DNA of 34,653 bases, taken from a virus. Made by a program: the position numbers and the translations under genes. Below, in pieces: positions 31,868 through 34,653 of this stretch (the first letter of the stretch is position 1; each line of letters begins with the position of its first letter). The notes under the pieces are model-generated. The model had not been told where the DNA came from. It saw only the letters and a list, made by a program, of their open reading frames with translations, and ran no database searches. Location of the stretch: IMG/VR virus record IMGVR_UViG_3300030107_002139, positions 7,905-42,557 of that record, one strand, 5' to 3'.

Positions 31868-31875
31868 GTTTAAAC
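31868..31875. promoter_or_regulatory. GTTTAAAC palindrome between holin and phosphoesterase genes
   Basis: It lies 8 bases after the holin stop codon (minus strand) and 33 bases before the phosphoesterase start. It is the rightmost copy of the family. Confidence 0.55.
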
Positions 31876-31883
31876 TATGAGTA

Positions 31884-32162
31884 CTATTTAGAAATTTGTT
31901 TTTTAGCGTATGTCTTAACTACTGCTAATGCAGCACCACCACCAGCTAATGCAGCTAACTGAAGTACTTCAGCGTCTACACCAACTAGAGGAGCAACTGT
32001 TAAGGCACCAATGAAAGCCTCAATGAATGTCCAAGCTGTTCGCTCAATCATATCTTTTAAGTCTTCACTCATTTTATAACTCCATGCTTCGTTCCAAGGG
32101 GTCCACGCCACATCCTTCTTGAATGTACCTTTAGATGTTCTTGCTCTTATTTTTTCAAACAT
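31884..32162 (-). CDS. Holin (r1t-like)
   Basis: A 92-aa protein. Residues 1-40 are hydrophilic; residues about 43-85 (RTAWTFIEAFIGALTVAPLV, then LQLAALAGGGAALAVVKTYA) form two hydrophobic helices with a short turn and a basic end. This is the pattern of r1t-type phage holins, including the aromatic/Ala-rich first helix. Holins open the inner membrane for lysis. It overlaps the start region of the DUF5675 gene by one base in the lysis-type cluster. Confidence 0.7.
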   Translation of the reverse strand: MFEKIRARTSKGTFKKDVAWTPWNEAWSYKMSEDLKDMIERTAWTFIEAFIGALTVAPLVGVDAEVLQLAALAGGGAALAVVKTYAKKQISK

Positions 32163-32749
32163 TATATAATGTCCTTTCCATCAAGTTTAGCAGAAAGTAC
32201 TTGAATCTCCCCACTTATCTCTTGGAGTTTTTCATAGAATTGACCTGAATTAATCATATTTGAGCTAGACTTATTGCTTATTTCCTTACCATCTAAGTCT
32301 ATTTTGCTGTATTCTATAGTAACTTTTTCCCCTGCTAATATAGCTCCTGATACTTTAGGATAAAATTTCTTATACGCATTTGCCGAACTGCCTATAAAAC
32401 CGTCTTTACTAACATCTAAATCTTGTTGAGTGTCACCTACGACCAAACAACCACTGCTCGAATCGTCGGTATTCCCCTGGTGAATTAAGATATATTCAAA
32501 TCCTGGTACATCTTGTATCCATAACATGCCTCTGTGCATTGTCGGATACTTCCTAGAATAGCGTTCGTTGAAACCGCCTACTGTTCTTAGCTTAATTTCA
32601 TACTTACCTTCAGGAATACATGTCTCGTGCATTACTTTTTGTGCCTGGTATTGGTCTTCCAAAGAATAGCACTCAAACAAATTATCAATGAATACGAGAC
32701 CATTGGTCGCATCTTTTCCTAGCTGAGTTCTTATTACTTTAATTTCCAT
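32162..32749 (-). CDS. DUF5675 family protein, possible wall-associated enzyme
   Basis: A 195-aa protein. The N-terminal 135 residues match the DUF5675 pattern: a LEDQYQ segment, IPEGKYEIKLR, then HQGNTDDSSSGCLVVG with His90, Ser99 and Cys101. The order H...S-x-G-C recalls L,D-transpeptidase active sites, but that link is my inference. The remainder (about 155-195) is a charged helix. It is placed between a small membrane protein and a holin, which suggests a lysis or cell-wall role. Confidence 0.7.
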   Translation of the reverse strand: MEIKVIRTQLGKDATNGLVFIDNLFECYSLEDQYQAQKVMHETCIPEGKYEIKLRTVGGFNERYSRKYPTMHRGMLWIQDVPGFEYILIHQGNTDDSSSGCLVVGDTQQDLDVSKDGFIGSSANAYKKFYPKVSGAILAGEKVTIEYSKIDLDGKEISNKSSSNMINSGQFYEKLQEISGEIQVLSAKLDGKDII

Positions 32750-32831
32750 CTTTTCTCCTTATCTCTTAGGGTACTTGCAGTTACAAATTGTAACATGAGT
32801 ACCTTTGTCATTCTTATATGACAAGCATTGG

Positions 32832-33047
32832 CTATCTACTTGCTGACTTTTTATTATCATTTTTGCCTTTTCTAAATCCTATAGTTAATAACCATACACC
32901 TAAAGTAATTATAGTAGCCAAACCTGTAATTTGTTGTGCTGAACCAGTAAGAGTAAGCGTAGCAATAACTAAACCTACTAAAGTCCAACTAAGATTTAAA
33001 GTTTCTTTAATTATCTCTATAAACCAAGACCATATTCTTTTAAGCAT
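32832..33047 (-). CDS. Small membrane protein, 71 aa, two transmembrane helices
   Basis: Two hydrophobic stretches (LSWTLVGLVIATLTLTG and ITGLATIITLGVWLLTIGF) separated by a short polar loop, with a strongly basic tail (RKGKNDNKKSASR). This resembles holin or antiholin proteins. Its start overlaps the stop of the Glu-rich gene by one base. A second lysis membrane protein next to the r1t-like holin is a common arrangement. Confidence 0.7.
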   Translation of the reverse strand: MLKRIWSWFIEIIKETLNLSWTLVGLVIATLTLTGSAQQITGLATIITLGVWLLTIGFRKGKNDNKKSASR

Positions 33048-34653
33048 TATGATTTCCTCATTATAAACGCAGCCATGCTAACTATTCTAGTCAAAATAAC
33101 TGGCACTACAACTTCTTGAGCTTTTTCTCGCTGGTCGCTACTCATGTCATCTCCTATATTATCAAGGGTTATTTCTCCTAAATTATCAAAGTCCACAAAA
33201 GTTTCTATTGGATTCTCTAAAAATTCCTCATACTGTACCTCTGTAACAACATCAGCAAGGGTATAGTTCTCTACATCCTTATTTTCTACAGCTCTCTCAA
33301 CATATTCTTCTACTGCTTCAGCCACTATCTCGTCATCCTTAACAGCTTCAGCAATAATCTCAACATCTTCTGCTTCTACTTGTAGTACTTCAGCCACAAC
33401 TTCTACCTGTTCTTCAGTAAGTTCTTCTATCTCTTCAATAGCTTCTTCAACTACAGCCTGTACTACATCCTGTGTTTCCTGCGTGGCTTCGGATAGATTC
33501 TGTACACCAATGTCATTAACTTCTTCTAAGACTTCAACAACTTCTTCTTCGGTAAGCTCTTCGACAAACTCTTGTATTGCTTCTTCTTTAGCTTCTTCAT
33601 ATTCAACTAACTCCTCTTCTGTATATTCTTCTAACTCTTCTTCAGTAACTTTAGGTATATCAATAACGATAATCTCTTCTATTACTTCTTCTAACTCTGC
33701 AACTTCTTCTTCAACCATCTCTTCAGAAAGAACTTCTTCTCCACTTTCTGCATTGAATATATCAAGTACTTCGAATACAGTTTCTTCAATAGGTTCTTCG
33801 TCTTCCAATATTTCAATGACATCATCAAATATCTCTTCTTCAATTTCTTCTTCAATAAGTTCATCTTGAACTTCCTTTAAGTCTTCTAAAACATCTTCTT
33901 CTTTAGGTGGAAATAAATCATTAGATATAAATATATCTATTAAATTTATATCTTCTTCAATTATAATTACTTCTTCTTCAAAGACATCAAGTTCTTCAAT
34001 GTATTCTTCTACTTGAAGTATTGTCTCGATAAACTCTTTTGCTTCCTCTTCAGTTTCAAATTCATATATTTCAATCTCCTCTGTAAGTTCAAGGGCCTTA
34101 GCATCAATCTCCATTTGTTTTTCAAGTTCTTCATATTCTTCTTCAGTAAGTTCAATAAACTCTTCATTTTCATATTCATCTGCCACAATGAGTACCATAT
34201 CATCATCTTCAAAAAACTCTTCTCCGATTTCTTCATCTATAATTTCTTCAGTAAAATTACAGTCACCGCGTTCCAAAGCAGCGTCAGTAATATAACAACC
34301 ATATAAATTTTCATTGTTAGCTCTTTCCTGGTCTCTTTCAATGGTACCATCATTCTGTTCTTTCTCAGTATAAGTAACTTCTTCATCACCAATAACTAAA
34401 GTTACATTGGTACGAGCTTCTCTTTCAGCACGCTCTTCATTAGTTTCGTTGTAACCAGTTTCAGCCATATTATCTTCAACTTCAATAGCTTCCTGTATTT
34501 CCATTTGGATAATTTCTTGTTGAATAATAGCTTCTTCTTCTTCACGAATACCTTGTTCTTCATCTGTTTCTGATATACCATATGATGCAAAGTTAGCCTG
34601 GCGTTGTACATCTAAAGGATTAAGAGTTGTAGTAGTAGTGGTAGTAGTATCAT
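33047..34653 (-). CDS. Glutamate-rich repetitive protein, 5' end outside the window
   Basis: An in-frame ATG occurs at 34504, but the frame stays open to the window edge, adding at least 49 codons, starting at a run of eight threonines and LNPLDVQRQANF. The real start is therefore outside. The visible part (about 535 residues) is extremely acidic, with repeated EEVVE/EEIEE-type heptads, likely long helices. The end (VVVPVILTRIVSMAAFIMRKS) is hydrophobic and basic. This looks like the C-terminal part of a large virion protein, perhaps a tail or fibre component. No domain is recognised. Confidence 0.65.
   Translation of the reverse strand, partial: DTTTTTTTTLNPLDVQRQANFASYGISETDEEQGIREEEEAIIQQEIIQMEIQEAIEVEDNMAETGYNETNEERAEREARTNVTLVIGDEEVTYTEKEQNDGTIERDQERANNENLYGCYITDAALERGDCNFTEEIIDEEIGEEFFEDDDMVLIVADEYENEEFIELTEEEYEELEKQMEIDAKALELTEEIEIYEFETEEEAKEFIETILQVEEYIEELDVFEEEVIIIEEDINLIDIFISNDLFPPKEEDVLEDLKEVQDELIEEEIEEEIFDDVIEILEDEEPIEETVFEVLDIFNAESGEEVLSEEMVEEEVAELEEVIEEIIVIDIPKVTEEELEEYTEEELVEYEEAKEEAIQEFVEELTEEEVVEVLEEVNDIGVQNLSEATQETQDVVQAVVEEAIEEIEELTEEQVEVVAEVLQVEAEDVEIIAEAVKDDEIVAEAVEEYVERAVENKDVENYTLADVVTEVQYEEFLENPIETFVDFDNLGEITLDNIGDDMSSDQREKAQEVVVPVILTRIVSMAAFIMRKS

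Larger units (their letters stand above)
2347..31875. repeat. Dispersed GTTTAAAC palindrome family (about 20 copies)
   Basis: Copies start at 2347, 7273, 8296, 9055, 16997, 20293, 23323, 23452, 23527, 24453, 24920, 25821, 26697, 27193, 27974, 28563, 29573, 30151, 30649 and 31868. Several share the extended form TCGGTTTAAACAAG read on one strand or the other. Density is about one per 600 bases from 23.3 to 31.9 kb and far lower elsewhere. Confidence 0.85.

Noticed and set aside
33483-33869. Ser/Thr-rich 128-codon plus-strand ORF
   Set aside because: It is the antisense of the Glu-rich gene; GAA/GAG repeats read backward give Ser codons.
33047-34504. Glu-rich gene as a complete 485-aa CDS starting at 34504
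   Set aside because: The frame continues without a stop to the window edge and the upstream residues have the same character, so the ATG is internal.
1-34653. The two edge genes being one gene across a circular junction
   Set aside because: Joining the ends directly puts the left gene into a stop codon within two codons and in a different frame from the Glu-rich gene.

Overview
This AT-rich window looks like most of a tailed double-stranded DNA phage genome (or a contig of one). The evidence is a terminase large subunit, a portal, a scaffold-like protein, an HK97-fold major capsid protein of the type seen in phage SU10, several very large virion proteins, a holin, and a recombination/early module. 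No integrase, no CI-type repressor and no tRNA gene that folds correctly were found. The host is unknown. Low GC, short overlapping genes, AGGAGG-type ribosome sites and several protein types familiar to me from actinobacterial and marine phages suggest an AT-rich marine bacterium, but that is inference.

Layout. (1) From 22082 down to 1 everything is on the minus strand. In transcription order this is a small zinc-ribbon protein, a thermonuclease, terminase, portal, two small proteins, a 2078-aa virion protein, a 468-aa protein, a lysozyme-like protein, a 48-aa protein, a 1219-aa mosaic protein, 387-aa and 446-aa virion-type proteins, scaffold, major capsid protein, a 110-aa protein, and a gene cut by the left edge. 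(2) From 22083 to 23586 is a 1.5-kb divergent control region without convincing protein genes. It holds duplicated A/T-tract elements, a strong minus-strand terminator, nested hairpins, a possible small RNA whose loop copies the 3' end of 16S rRNA, and a cluster of palindromes. (3) From 23587 to 30654 the plus strand carries the early module: many small proteins, a SprT-like metalloprotease, a helix-turn-helix protein, a Rad52-like annealing protein and a PD-(D/E)XK nuclease. (4) From 34653 down to 30651 the minus strand carries the C-terminal part of a glutamate-rich protein, a small membrane protein, a DUF5675 protein, a holin and a metallophosphoesterase. Both window edges cut minus-strand virion/lysis genes, so the missing part of the genome probably holds tail genes.

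Three observations stand out. First, the 8-bp palindrome GTTTAAAC occurs about 20 times (roughly one expected), 14 of them between 23.3 and 31.9 kb. Many sit at promoters or just after stop codons, like a dispersed operator or stoperator system. Second, the 1219-aa virion-module protein appears to carry an ADP-ribosyltransferase-like domain and an HPr-like phosphocarrier domain, separated by three copies of an identical linker (TNVVDD) encoded by an identical 20-bp DNA repeat. Third, the divergent region may encode a short RNA that presents an anti-Shine-Dalgarno loop.
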